Shown here: piece by piece, positions 26,987 through 51,000 of the stretch
Position numbering within the stretch: the first letter of the stretch is position 1
Layout of the letters: each line of letters begins with the position of its first letter
Assembly (NCBI RefSeq): GCF_028389875.1
Contig: NC_084671.1
Span: forward strand, 563,001 to 627,000
Length of the DNA stretch: 64,000 nt
Reading direction: 5' to 3'
Source of the DNA: Rhea pennata
Taxonomy: Eukaryota > Chordata > Aves > Rheiformes > Rheidae
Notes under the pieces: model-generated
Told to the model about the DNA's origin: nothing
What the model saw: the letters and a program-made list of their open reading frames with translations, nothing else
The model's database searches: none
Position numbers and translations under genes: made by a program

Positions 26987-27955
26987 ATGGTCAACCTCTT
27001 GTATGCAGTGCTGCACTCCCTCCTGAGCTGTCTCATCCCCCCAGCCAACCTGCTGGTTATTGTGGCTGTGTACAGGCTGATGAGGAAGCAACTGGGCACA
27101 GGCTACATCTACATCCTCAACCTGGCCACTGCTGACCTCCTGGTGGGAGTCATGTGCATTGCCGAGGCACTGGATGACATCCTTGATGGGGACTTCGACA
27201 GCAGCAAGTCCTTCTGTCTACTGCGCATTGCCATGATCATGACACCCTGCATTGGCTCCATCCTGACCTTGCTCTTGATCTCCCTGGACAGGTACCTGGC
27301 AGTAAGGCTGCCGCTCTCCTATCCCACCCTCCTAAAGAAGACACCTGTGATCCTTTCCCTCATTGTCCTCTGGGTGGTCTCTTTCCTTTTTGGACACTTG
27401 CCTTTGATTTTGCCCTCCCTCCAGCAAAGCAACTACACAGGTTACTGCGGGCTGCTGTATGCAGCCAGGAGCGAGTACCTGTACGCGCTCTGTTTTGGTG
27501 TCTTTGCTCCGGCGCTGCTGGCGCTGGTGTGCCTGCACGTCTCTGTGGGCAGCATTGCCTACATGCAGCACACACGGCTCCGGCGTGCCCGCGCCCAGGC
27601 TGGACCCCTCCACATGCACCTCCGACACTTCAAGGCGCTGCGGACTGTGCTTATCGTCCTCATCTGCTTCAGCCTTTCCTGGGGCCCCTACCTGGTGGGG
27701 GGTGCTGTGCAGGCCACCTGCAGCTCCTGTAACCTGGCTGGCCCACTCAAGGACAGCTTATTCCTCCTGGGCGAGACAAACTCCCTGATTAATCCCCTTA
27801 TCTATGCCCTGTACAGCAAAGACATTAGGAACCACCTCGCCAAGCTGCTCAAGTGCAGGAAGGCAGGCTTGGTGAAGCCTTTGGCATCGATGCAGGTGAA
27901 TGTCCGCACTGTTGGGAGCTGTGCTGGGGACAGGCCTGAGGCACCCTATTTGTGA
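26987..27955 (+). CDS. GPR119-like class A G-protein-coupled receptor, intronless
   Basis: 322 residues, seven hydrophobic segments, single exon. Class A landmarks: N21 in TM1, L-A-T-A-D50 in TM2, C77 at the top of TM3, D101-R102-Y103, W129 in TM4, C154 in the second extracellular loop, SLSWGP (229-234) in TM6, and N269-P-L-I-Y273 in TM7. A sequon N149-Y-T lies in loop 2. The stretch FKALRTV...FSLSWGPYL...LGETNSLINPLIYA resembles human GPR119 (FKALRTV...FALSWTPFL...LGVGNSLLNPLIYA); the TM6 motif lacks the usual CW. Start: ATG 26987 has A at -3 and G at +4, and gives a very short extracellular tail, as in GPR119. A cysteine at 290 may be palmitoylated. Known GPR119 is a Gs-coupled receptor for oleoylethanolamide-type lipids; whether this paralogue shares the ligand is unknown. 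Confidence 0.88.
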   Translation: MVNLLYAVLHSLLSCLIPPANLLVIVAVYRLMRKQLGTGYIYILNLATADLLVGVMCIAEALDDILDGDFDSSKSFCLLRIAMIMTPCIGSILTLLLISLDRYLAVRLPLSYPTLLKKTPVILSLIVLWVVSFLFGHLPLILPSLQQSNYTGYCGLLYAARSEYLYALCFGVFAPALLALVCLHVSVGSIAYMQHTRLRRARAQAGPLHMHLRHFKALRTVLIVLICFSLSWGPYLVGGAVQATCSSCNLAGPLKDSLFLLGETNSLINPLIYALYSKDIRNHLAKLLKCRKAGLVKPLASMQVNVRTVGSCAGDRPEAPYL

Positions 27956-28875
27956 AGAGTCTGTCTCGCACCTCTGCTCATGTGGTTCCCAAGGCTGTCA
28001 AGCCACTGGCCCCACCACAGGAGGGAAACCCAGAGGGAACCAGGTACAGGTGGAAAGTAGAGCCTTCCCACCGCATTGATTTTAATATGAAATATTGCCA
28101 AGATGCTGTGGTTCTAGCATGCCATCTGGTATCCACATTAACAGCTTTCTGTCCCCAGCATGTACCTGAATGTAGCTGAGATAGTAACTTCTCATTGTCT
28201 TTGACAAACTGGGGGCTTTTGTCCTTCTCTCTGCACGGGAAAACTGCTATGTTTCTTACTTGTAGCAGTTTGAGCTGCCATCCGGCTCTGCACTGGGGAT
28301 GTCTGATCATCTCTGTGGAGCTAGTCCTCAACAGAAACGCTAGCTGTACACAGAGTAAGCCTTTGCAGGCAAGTGACACTGACCTCATGGGTAGCACTTT
28401 CCCTGTTTGCCCATCGCAGGGCATGACTTATCTCCGCTTTGTTTGCTTTTACCTTTGGTGTCAACTGCATGGGCTGAAACAACTGTTCAGCCTGGGCTGT
28501 ATCTGCTGGGAGGTGGAAGGGAGGCTGCTTGGGAGCAATGCACCTACATGAACGTGGACGTATTCTGCCCTGAGTGAAGCCCCAGCTGGTGCCACCATGG
28601 CCTATACATGTTTACGTAAATCTGTGGGTTGACATGAAATCTCGATGTGCTGCTCTTCACCCCACAGCCTCACTTAGTAGCGAGCTCCCCACTGGGGTAG
28701 GATGGCCCCAAGGCTGGAGCTGTGCAGAGGACCCACAAGCTGGCCTCGAGTTCACACCATGGCAGCCAAGTGCTGCAAGCGAAATGCCAAGTAAGTGCAA
28801 GCACCCCAGCCTCAGGGAGCAACCCTGCTCTGCCCAGACTCGGCTAATTTTGCCTGTACACAACACAAGGATTGG
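27956..28875. other. Convergent 3' ends of the GPCR gene and ERICH6
   Basis: 920 bases between the GPCR stop (27955) and the ERICH6 stop (28876, minus). Must hold both 3'UTRs. No plus-strand AATAAA is evident nearby. On the minus strand an ATTAAA lies at 28086-28081. Confidence 0.6.
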
Positions 28876-42510
<13,635 letters not shown>

Positions 42511-42619
42511 CTAAGTGGGCAAAGACAAGCATGCTCAGACTTAGGGAAGGAGTTTCCACCCCCAAAGTATCTGTGCAGTCATGGACCTCCCTTGCCCTGC
42601 TGAACGCTCTTCTCTGCAT

Positions 42620-44260
42620 GACTTTAGGGAAGTAAAGACTGAGACTATGGAGGAGGAGGGGTGGAAAACGGAGAAGAGCTGCCGGTCAGCGCTGCGTGGG
42701 GCCTCGTGCCATTCCGTTCGGCGCCAGCGCGAGGGCTTGGGCGGCGCTGCTTGGCCGCGCGCAGCGCTGCCGTGGCGGGCGAGGACGGGCCGCGGTGTGA
42801 CCGTGGGTGACTGCTGCTCGTGGCGTGGGCACTGCTGCGGCCCGCGCGCCTCCGTGGCGGGCGGCCTCCGCGCTGCACGGCCCGGCCGCAGGCGCCGCTT
42901 GTGCCGGCAGCCCAGGCCCGGCTGTCCCGGGAGCTCAGCGCGCTCGTCAGCGCTCCCAGCGCCTCCCCGGGGTCTGCTGCGCGCCCTCGCTCCTCGTGCG
43001 GGACCGAACGACCCTGCGGGGGGATTTTGCCCCAGCGCCGGACCGGACCGGACCGGCACAGACCGCACCAGGGCGGCGCTGGCGGCCCAACCGCTCCCAG
43101 TCACCGCGGCGGGCCCCGACGGCGCCGCGCCGGGGGGGCACCGGGAGCTGGCGGGGAGGGAGGGCATCTCCCCGGCCCTGCCCCATCGTCGCCCTTCCCT
43201 CTCCCGGCCCGGCCCGGAGCGGCCGCGGCGCGCACCGGCCTGATCCGTCCGCCCCCTCCATGGCGCGGCCCGCTGCGGCCAGGCGGCGGCGGCGCCCGCC
43301 GTCTCCATGGCGACGCGGCGGCGCGGGGGGCGCTGGGCCGGGCGGGGCCGAGGCGCGGGGGGGCCGGGCCGGGCCGAGGCGCGGGGGCCGCTGGGCCGGG
43401 CGGGGCCGAGGCGCGGGGGGGCCGGGCCGGGCCGGGCCGAGCGGCTGCTGGGCTGGGCCGAGGCGCGGGGGGGCCGGGCCGGGCCGAGGCGCGGGGGCCG
43501 CTGGGCCGGGCGGGGCCGAGGCGCGGGGGGGCGGGGCCGGGCCGAGCCGAGGCGCGGGGGGCGCTGGGCCGGGCCGGGCCGAGGCGCGGGGGGGCCGGGC
43601 CGGGCCGAGGCGCTGGGGGGCCGGGCCGGGCCGAGGCGCGGGGGGGCCGGGCCGGGCCGGGCCGAGCGGCTGCTGGGCTGGGCCGAGGCGCGGGGGGGCC
43701 GAGGCGCGGGGGCCGCTGGGCCGGGCGGGGCCGAGGCGCGGGGGGGCCGGGCCGGGCCGGGCCGAGCGGCTGCTGGGCTGGGCCGAGGCGCGGGGGGGCC
43801 GAGACGCGGGGGCCGCTGGGCCGGGCCGGGCCGAGGCGCGGGGGGGCCGAGGCGCGGGGGGCGCTGGGGCCGGTCGCGGGCTGCTGTGGCGCCGCGCCAC
43901 GCTCGGTGTCATTTCAGGCGCTGCGTTCGCGCTCGGGCCGAACGGAGCCGAGGCGAGCCGAGCCAGGCCAGACGCAGGGCTTGGTCCGCTTCAGCTGTCC
44001 TGGGCCACGCTCCTCGCAGCGCCCGGGCGCCGGATTGCTCTCGGGCCTTACACTGGCGAAACGTGCCAGCGCGCCCGCGCACGAACGTGTAACCGTGTGC
44101 GCGCAGCGCCCCTCGCCTGCCGCCGGGCCCCCGGCCGGACCGGTGCCGCCGGAGGCCGCGCTCGGTGGAAGGGAGCATCCCCCCTCCGGCAGGCGGGCTG
44201 CGGCGAGCGGCCTGCCGGGCCGCGTGCGGGGGCTCTGCGTGCGCGCTTTGTTATTCGTGA
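42620..44260. promoter_or_regulatory. CpG island at the ERICH6 5' end, with internal minisatellite
   Basis: Extremely GC- and CpG-rich. By position it is the likely ERICH6 promoter and first exon (minus). A minus-strand ATG at 43308 opens METAGAAAAWPQRAAPWRG, but no donor that fits phase 2 was found. Long frames on both strands (42807-44336, 509 codons; 42820-44313; 42947-43912) are products of the repeat and GC bias. Confidence 0.7.
43307..43875. repeat. GC-rich minisatellite, G-rich on plus strand
   Basis: Irregular tandem array built from ggccgggccgggccgaggcg and cgggggg blocks. A longer composite, containing agcggctgctgggctgggcc, recurs at about 43441, 43665 and 43765; the last two are 100 bases apart. 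Several runs of four or more G give G-quadruplex potential on the plus strand. Confidence 0.92.
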
Positions 44261-44339
44261 TTTACGAAAGAATTTGCAGTTCTTACAAGCACCCCAGTTC
44301 TACAACAAAGTGAGACCTACTCGTTTTGAAAAGTAGGAA

Positions 44340-45295
44340 GAATGTGCTGGTGTGCAGCCCAGGGTATTCCTGTCAGTTCGGGACATACTCGTACTGGCTT
44401 AGGCACCGGTAGCTGTGTAGTGTTGGGGTCCCAGGGGACTGCTGCAGTGGCTAGTTCGTTCAGATCCTTGTGCTTCCGCAGCTGCGTGCTGCCAGCACCT
44501 AGTTATCTGGTTTAAACCTGTAGATCTTCATGAAGAAGATTTATTGCAAGCCACGCTCATGGCTTCAAGATGTGAGAGATGAGATACAGTGGGGGGAACC
44601 ACTGAAAATCACTGCTATAAACTCCTCAGTCTTCATGAGTTTCTGCATTTCTTCTTGTGCTTAAAGCGGAAATTGTTTTTAGGGAGGACTGTCACCAATA
44701 TAGTAGATGAACTCAGCAGAGAAGCTGCCTCACAGGTGTAACTCGGTTCCTGGGAGTACCTTCTGCGGTTACCTGCTGCTAGAAGGCGCTGGCAGCGTGG
44801 CCAAGAGGGGCTCTTGTGGGACGAGTTCCTGCTGCGAGGGTGGTCTTTGCGGGCCGGGGAAGAGCCTCCGCTCAGCTGCCTCCTCAGCAGGTAAGGTCTG
44901 CTACAGCTTGGTCAGGGTTTCCAGGATGTGTACGTAATACATTTCAAAGTCAGATTGCTTTGTTTACAGTCAGCAGCTTTGTTAATAAAATTCAGTTGGC
45001 TTTGGCAGTGTTTACCCAATACTTTGAGGAAGTGCTAGCGCCTTGCAGACCTCTCCTGCCTATAGCCCTTGAACATTACCTCAGAAAGCCATGCCAGCAA
45101 GGTTGTGCCTGGCTTTGTGGAGAAGTAAACCCAAAACATTGTGATTGAGTGTTGAAACAAACAAAATCTACTTGTTCAGTGATCGAAAGAGAAAATGCAT
45201 TACTTTCTGGTAGTACAGGGTACTTAGTCCTTATCCTAAATTCAATTTCAGTCATAGGAAAAAATACTAAGTGTTGGGGGTTTTTTTCTTTTTTT

Positions 45296-45331
<36 letters not shown>

Positions 45332-46550
45332 TTGAGATATAAGATGTTTCAGAGAAACTGAATGGTGTAGAAAGCCTCACAGTAAGAAATGAGTGTTGAA
45401 TTATCTAATGTGGATTATAAGCAACATTGAGGCTTCACAAATTCTGCTATAATCAAAGACTTACTTCAAAATATTATTTTATGCAAAAAAGCTCTTTTCT
45501 TACTGACAGTTGGGATTTAGATTATCTTTCACTATAAATCTTGCTGAGATATGGGAAAATGGATTAAATTCTTAAGAATTCTTGCTTAACAAGTTCTACT
45601 AAAAGCATAGGTTTAACTCCTATCAAAGTCAGAGCTTGACTTTGATCCTTCTTAAGCAGGAGTAAATTAGTTCACTCAGCTGATGTTACTGGAGTTCTGC
45701 CAGCATAGTGTAAATGAGATCAAATGTAGGAGCTTTATAGGAACTGGATGCAAAAAGATTAGAGTAATTCCTTGGGAGGCATTTTTCCATGGTTGCTTCC
45801 AAACTCTCAAGGACAGAACTAACTTTTTTTTTTTTTTTTTTTTTTCCCCCGATGCTTTCCTAGTATTTTTATCTTGTGCCTTTTTACTGACTGCGAACAA
45901 GCACTGAATGATGTTTTCGTAGGACTACGTATTGTAACTTCAAGGATCTTTTCCTTGAGCAGATGTAGTCAGGACCATCTTTTTTCTGTATATATTATAT
46001 TTATTTACATGGAACTTCCATCTGTCACTTTACAGTTGTTCAGTATCATGTGGTTTACTACCCCTGAATTAACTCAGCAGACTGTACCACCTCATAGTTC
46101 ATTACCTCTTCCAAATGGCAAACATCTTAATATTCAGCAAAGTCATATGTAGAGCTACTGTTTTCTGTGAGTGATTCAGACAGAAGGCTTCTGGTGGCAG
46201 AGGGAGAAAATCTAGCTCTCAATTACAGGCAGATTTAGCTTCCCAAACAGAGTGATTTCAGTTTACATGAGTCAGGGTGTTAACTGTTGCACCTGGGAAT
46301 CAAATACCACCTGGTTGTGCTATTCATCCTGCAAAAGTGATCATCTCCAGCAGCAGGGTGGAGGGGATGGCACACCTTCAGAGGCTGAGATCATCCTGGC
46401 TCTCACCTTGGTGACCTAGTCTTGTGGCTGGAGTCTTGATATAGGGCACTGGAAAAGCTGAACACTTAAGGGAGGTGGAGAATGCAAAGAGACATAAAAG
46501 TAACAGCTAAGGCACTCTCACTTGCTCACCCATTAGTATGGCACATGATG
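44340..46550. other. ERICH6-SIAH2 spacer
   Basis: No recognised gene. Contains a long T tract (about 45295-45328) and another at about 45824-45845. A donor-like CAG|gtaagg at 44892-44893 follows a GC-rich stretch and could belong to a non-coding transcript leaving the CpG island; there is no further support. Confidence 0.45.
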
Positions 46551-46571
46551 CAGTGTAGTTTTTGCAAAATA

Positions 46572-46577
46572 TTTATT
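46572..46577 (-). terminator. SIAH2 poly(A) signal
   Basis: TTTATT on plus, AATAAA on minus, about 960 bases past the SIAH2 stop. A 3'UTR near 1 kb is plausible for this gene. Confidence 0.6.
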
Positions 46578-47534
46578 ACAAAATAAAAGTAAATATGGCA
46601 ACAAAACTTAAATAGCAAATGACATGACATTGGCTGTAAAGCTCTTGCTATATTATTCTAATTAGTCTTTTACAATAATAAGCAATCAAGTATGTCTCCA
46701 AGGGAAGCTGCATGTAGACAGCTTGAATATACTTCTGTATTATCAGCTCTAGCTGTTTGTGAGAGATTAGATTTGTGCCTCCTGCTTTCACCAGCACCCA
46801 GCTATGAGCACTTTTGTCATGTGTTGGGCTGACCAAACTTCCCGAAGTGGACAGGAGTTAGCAATTCCCAAACTCTGTAAAACCTGCAGTGTTTCAGCCC
46901 AGTCCCTTCGCCCTTTTTTTTCTTTTAAAAGCACAGTAAATGATGCAATGCCCATCCCTCTCTAATAAGGAAATGAAGGAGCAGGAAATGGAGGAGCAAC
47001 ACTCAAGTACCTATTGTTCCCCTCTGAGCCACAACTACTCATCTCAGACTTGAGAAATTACTTGGATGTCTTTCCTTTCCCACCTACTAAAACTTTTAAA
47101 GAAAGCATGTAGGTGAGAGCAAGTCAGAAAGAGTTGTTTTTCCTGCTGAAAGGGCTTTCGGGTGCATTCTAAGCAGGAATGCAGTCCTTCTAGTCTCTTA
47201 AGCCACATGTCTAATGGAAGCAGTCCTTTAAAAAAAAAAAAAAAAAAAAGGGAGAGAGGGAAAAAGGTGTGTGGAATCTTCCTAAGGCACCCAAGATTTT
47301 TTTTAAAAAAGCTTTTCCTGCTCTTATTACTTACAGGACACTCTTGTTCATCTTCTCTCCAAAGTTAAAAATGTTGGCTATTTAGGAACTTAAATGTACA
47401 TGAAGACATAGTTGAAGATCATTAAAAAAAAAAAAAAAAGAAAAAAAAAGAATAAAAAGAACAAAAAGAAAACTCTTAGTAAATGTAAAGCACTATGTCC
47501 AGACAGCCTAGGTTTCACTAACTACACAAATATA

Positions 47535-48092
47535 TCACGGACAACATGTAGAAATAGTCACATTAATTCCAAGGTTTCCATTGTCAGCAAAAAGATGTGC
47601 TATAGCTGTATCAAAAACTAGGCAGTCACTGTTCAATATGGCAGCAGCTACCCCATCATGGATGGAGCGAGGAGTTGCCTCCCAGGTCAGCCTGCGACGA
47701 TTGCCGTTCAGTTCCAGTCTGTATGCAAAGTTCTCCGCTTGCTTACGAGTGCCGATGAGCAGCACAATGGCAAAAAACTGCTGATGACCTTCATACTTCT
47801 CTTGTTTCTCCAACACCAGCATGAAGTGGTGACCAAAGCATGACTGCATCATGACCCAGTCAACAGCACCTGGAAGGTTAATGTCTGTGGCGAGAAAAAC
47901 TATGTCTTCTCCCTGAAGGGTGGTAATGCTTTTGTGGGCATGCATTAGGTGGGACATCACGGCTTCTAAAGATCCCTGCCATTTGCAGGAGGCACCAGGG
48001 CATGGGCAGGAGTAGGGACGATACTCACAGATGTCTTCGTGTTCTGGCTTTTCTGTGTGATGGAGTGTCAGCGAACAGCCTGTTGTGGCATA
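47535..48092 (-). CDS. SIAH2: SIAH2 exon 2 (zinc fingers and substrate-binding domain)
   Basis: Acceptor gatctttttccag just before 48092; stop TGA at 47537-47535. Codes for [20 protein letters not shown] to the C-terminus. As far as I recall the human sequence, only about one residue differs (AAAILNSD against AAAIMNSD). Confidence 0.98.
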   Translation of the reverse strand, partial: YATTGCSLTLHHTEKPEHEDICEYRPYSCPCPGASCKWQGSLEAVMSHLMHAHKSITTLQGEDIVFLATDINLPGAVDWVMMQSCFGHHFMLVLEKQEKYEGHQQFFAIVLLIGTRKQAENFAYRLELNGNRRRLTWEATPRSIHDGVAAAILNSDCLVFDTAIAHLFADNGNLGINVTISTCCP

Positions 48093-51000
48093 CTGGAAAA
48101 AGATCAAAAACAAGCCATCAAGAAAGACATCCAGCCTTAGTGTCTGCTGTTTCCACCTATGAACTGGAAACCCTGGTGATCACCCAGAACTCCTGTTTTC
48201 ATTGCAAACTTTACATTGTGTACTTCTGTTTAGCTCTGAATTCAGAGCTAAGCTTTATTTATTTTAGTCTTCACTTGCAATAGGTTCTTCTTCTGTTTTG
48301 TGGTTGCCTTTTTAATGCAAGCACTTAGATGAAATGGATTGTTAGGCTGAGTTGTAGTTAGATCTCATCAGTCCAGATCAGTTGAAGTGGTCACGGAATG
48401 GATTTTCTTTTCTTTATAAAGAACAAAGGATTCTAGTTTCAACAACAGTTACTCGAGTGAAATATTTTTAATAAATGTACCTTATTACCATCACAGAACG
48501 AAAGTACTTCCATTAAATTCAAATGCAGAATCCTAACAGTTTAAATTTAGTTTCAATGCTCTGCAACAGTGAGAAGCAGAAGGAAGGATGATTTTTCACT
48601 TAGTTTATGCTTGGACCACAGGTAAGTAACATAACTTCTTTTAAAGTCCTTAGGCAACTTAGAATGTTATTTTGCTGGGGTGCTTTTACTTTTTCACAGT
48701 GAGTCTAGTTAGTGCATAAGAAATATGTTTACGGGGACCATCTCCACAGAGGAAAATCTTTCCTGTTTGCCCCAGCAGCTTAGTTCCCCTGCTCTTGCCA
48801 TGGTCAGACAAGCCATGTCCTTTTTCTGTGGACAGGAGTAAGACCTACACAAGGTACTAAACTGCAAGGAAAAGGGAAGCTACACAGAGTCTCTTCTATT
48901 TGGTTAATAAGAAAGCTTAAATCTTTCAGCAAATGATTCAGATCCGTTTATTTTATTACCAGTTTCCTTAGTTTAAAAACACCTTCTGACAAAATGCTGA
49001 TGCACTATGCCATGATGCCTCCCCAGCTTGTTTATTTTAAACACTGTCAAGTGATGGTTGCCACAGGGACTTACATTGCTCATGATACCTTATGCACATG
49101 GCAAATATCTTGACACTTATTGACTTCCACCTCCATTCTAAGATCTTGACTGCCCACACAGCTCTATGTGTTTGTACTTGTTTCTGTAGAAGATTTAATT
49201 TATGGTCACAACTCATCATACAGTCAAAGCTGGTATGACGAATTGTGGTGGAGACAGAAGTATAGTCAGGAGTCAGGAAAATGCTTACAGCTGACTTGTA
49301 ACAAAAGGAAGGATGTATGTGTGTGTGTCCAGTGAGCTTTTGAGACATATACTAAAATCTCATTTTTTTTTCTCTCAGATCTCAGCAGTTTGAAGATGTT
49401 AGGCTTCTGGAGGACCAAGTATATTTGCTGTAAGCTCTTGCACCTTCACTGGAAGAATGCAATAGGTGAATTCTTGACATTGTGTCTCTCTACTTGAAAT
49501 GTTTCAGTCACTGTGGTTACATGGATACTGAAATCCATAATCTTCCATAATCTAACTAAAAATCCTTCTGATTTGAGAAGCCATATGATTCTAATACCAA
49601 AACAGATTGTAGGTAAGGATCTTTCACACCATCTCTACATATCATCAAGGAAAAAGAGCAAAAGCCAATCTTTTAAATCTTCTTTTGCGAGTCACCCTTA
49701 AGGCTGACTAACTGGTCCCAGAGGCCTCTATCATTATAGTTAATCTTGGAGAAACAACTTGAGACCAACCTGTTAGCCTGCTAACCCTGAATTTATTAAG
49801 TGACAAAATGTGTAATCTTTACCACGCTAAAGGAGTAATGTGACTGCAAGCAGTCTGTTTAACACGCTCCTGTTCATACCTGTACTCATACCTGTTTGTT
49901 TATAGCTTACATCTGGGCAGAACTTAATGTTACTTATAATGTTTCATTAGCAAAACAGACCAAGCATATCATCTGTGATTGGCACAGAGACTTAAAGTGT
50001 TTTTTTTTTTTTTTTTTTTAAACAATGTAACTGTGTAATACAAAGTTCAACAGGTTCTTGACTTTAATATTAAGGATTATAGCTGTCCTGTTCACTCATA
50101 CTTCTAGAAGATCAAGTCAAGGTTCTCTTCTCTGGCTTCTGCTACATTTCAGCTGGTAACCCTCCAAGTAAGCAGGAAAATCGCATCTAGATGTACACTA
50201 TACAACCTTCACATTCAAAGAGGATTTTTCCTTATCTGTAGAGATACACTGCTAATACTGTCACACAGGCTACAACATGCATGCATGGCTGCTTTTTTTG
50301 CAGATGGGCGCTGTTAAGCTTTGAGGGTAATGAGGACTGCAAGCTGTATTAAAGAGTATGTTTGAATTGACAAGAGAATGTCTGAAAAAGTAAGTCTGGA
50401 TAGGCTTAAAAGTTCAGCTAACTTTGCAAAGGCAGATTTTTTTTTTATGCTTATTTTGGGCTGACATGAGCACGAGAAGTTTCGGCTCACTGGGTTAAAT
50501 GCCCAAAATGCAAGGAGTCAGAATCTTCTTCGCTTCCAGCAAATTACCCATGTTGCAAACAATACTAGAAATACTGGGACAAAGCTCTAGCTTGTACTTC
50601 TGTTCTGTGAGAACTTGTTTTATAGGCCATAAACAGTTAATGCTAGTTTTCATTTACTGTGTCTGCTCCTGCTGCTTAATCCTCTGCTAAACAATTTATT
50701 CAGATATGTACAGCCAGTGAGCAGGAAAAGCATGAGTTCTGCATAGGCATGCCTAAGGGGGAATAAAGGGCATTCTCCAGTCAAAGTCAAAAGTCCCATC
50801 GAGGCCAAACGTGTGGCCTGTCGTGCCTGCTGCCTTGTGGGGTAGTGCAGTGACCCCTTTATTTGTACTCTTCCAGTCTTACGGGTCTCTTTTTCCCCAC
50901 TTTCATACCCCTCTTGATACTTGAACCAAGCAACGCATTGAACAGCATCTCTGAGTTTAACCTTATTAATAAAAACAGTAAGACTATACAAGCTGCTGGG

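Noticed and set aside
42807-44336. 509-codon plus-strand open frame (and the partners 42820-44313 and 42947-43912)
   Set aside because: Made of GPGRA/GGAGR-type repeats from a GC-rich minisatellite, open in several frames on both strands. No domain, no stable N-terminus, no homology that I recognise.
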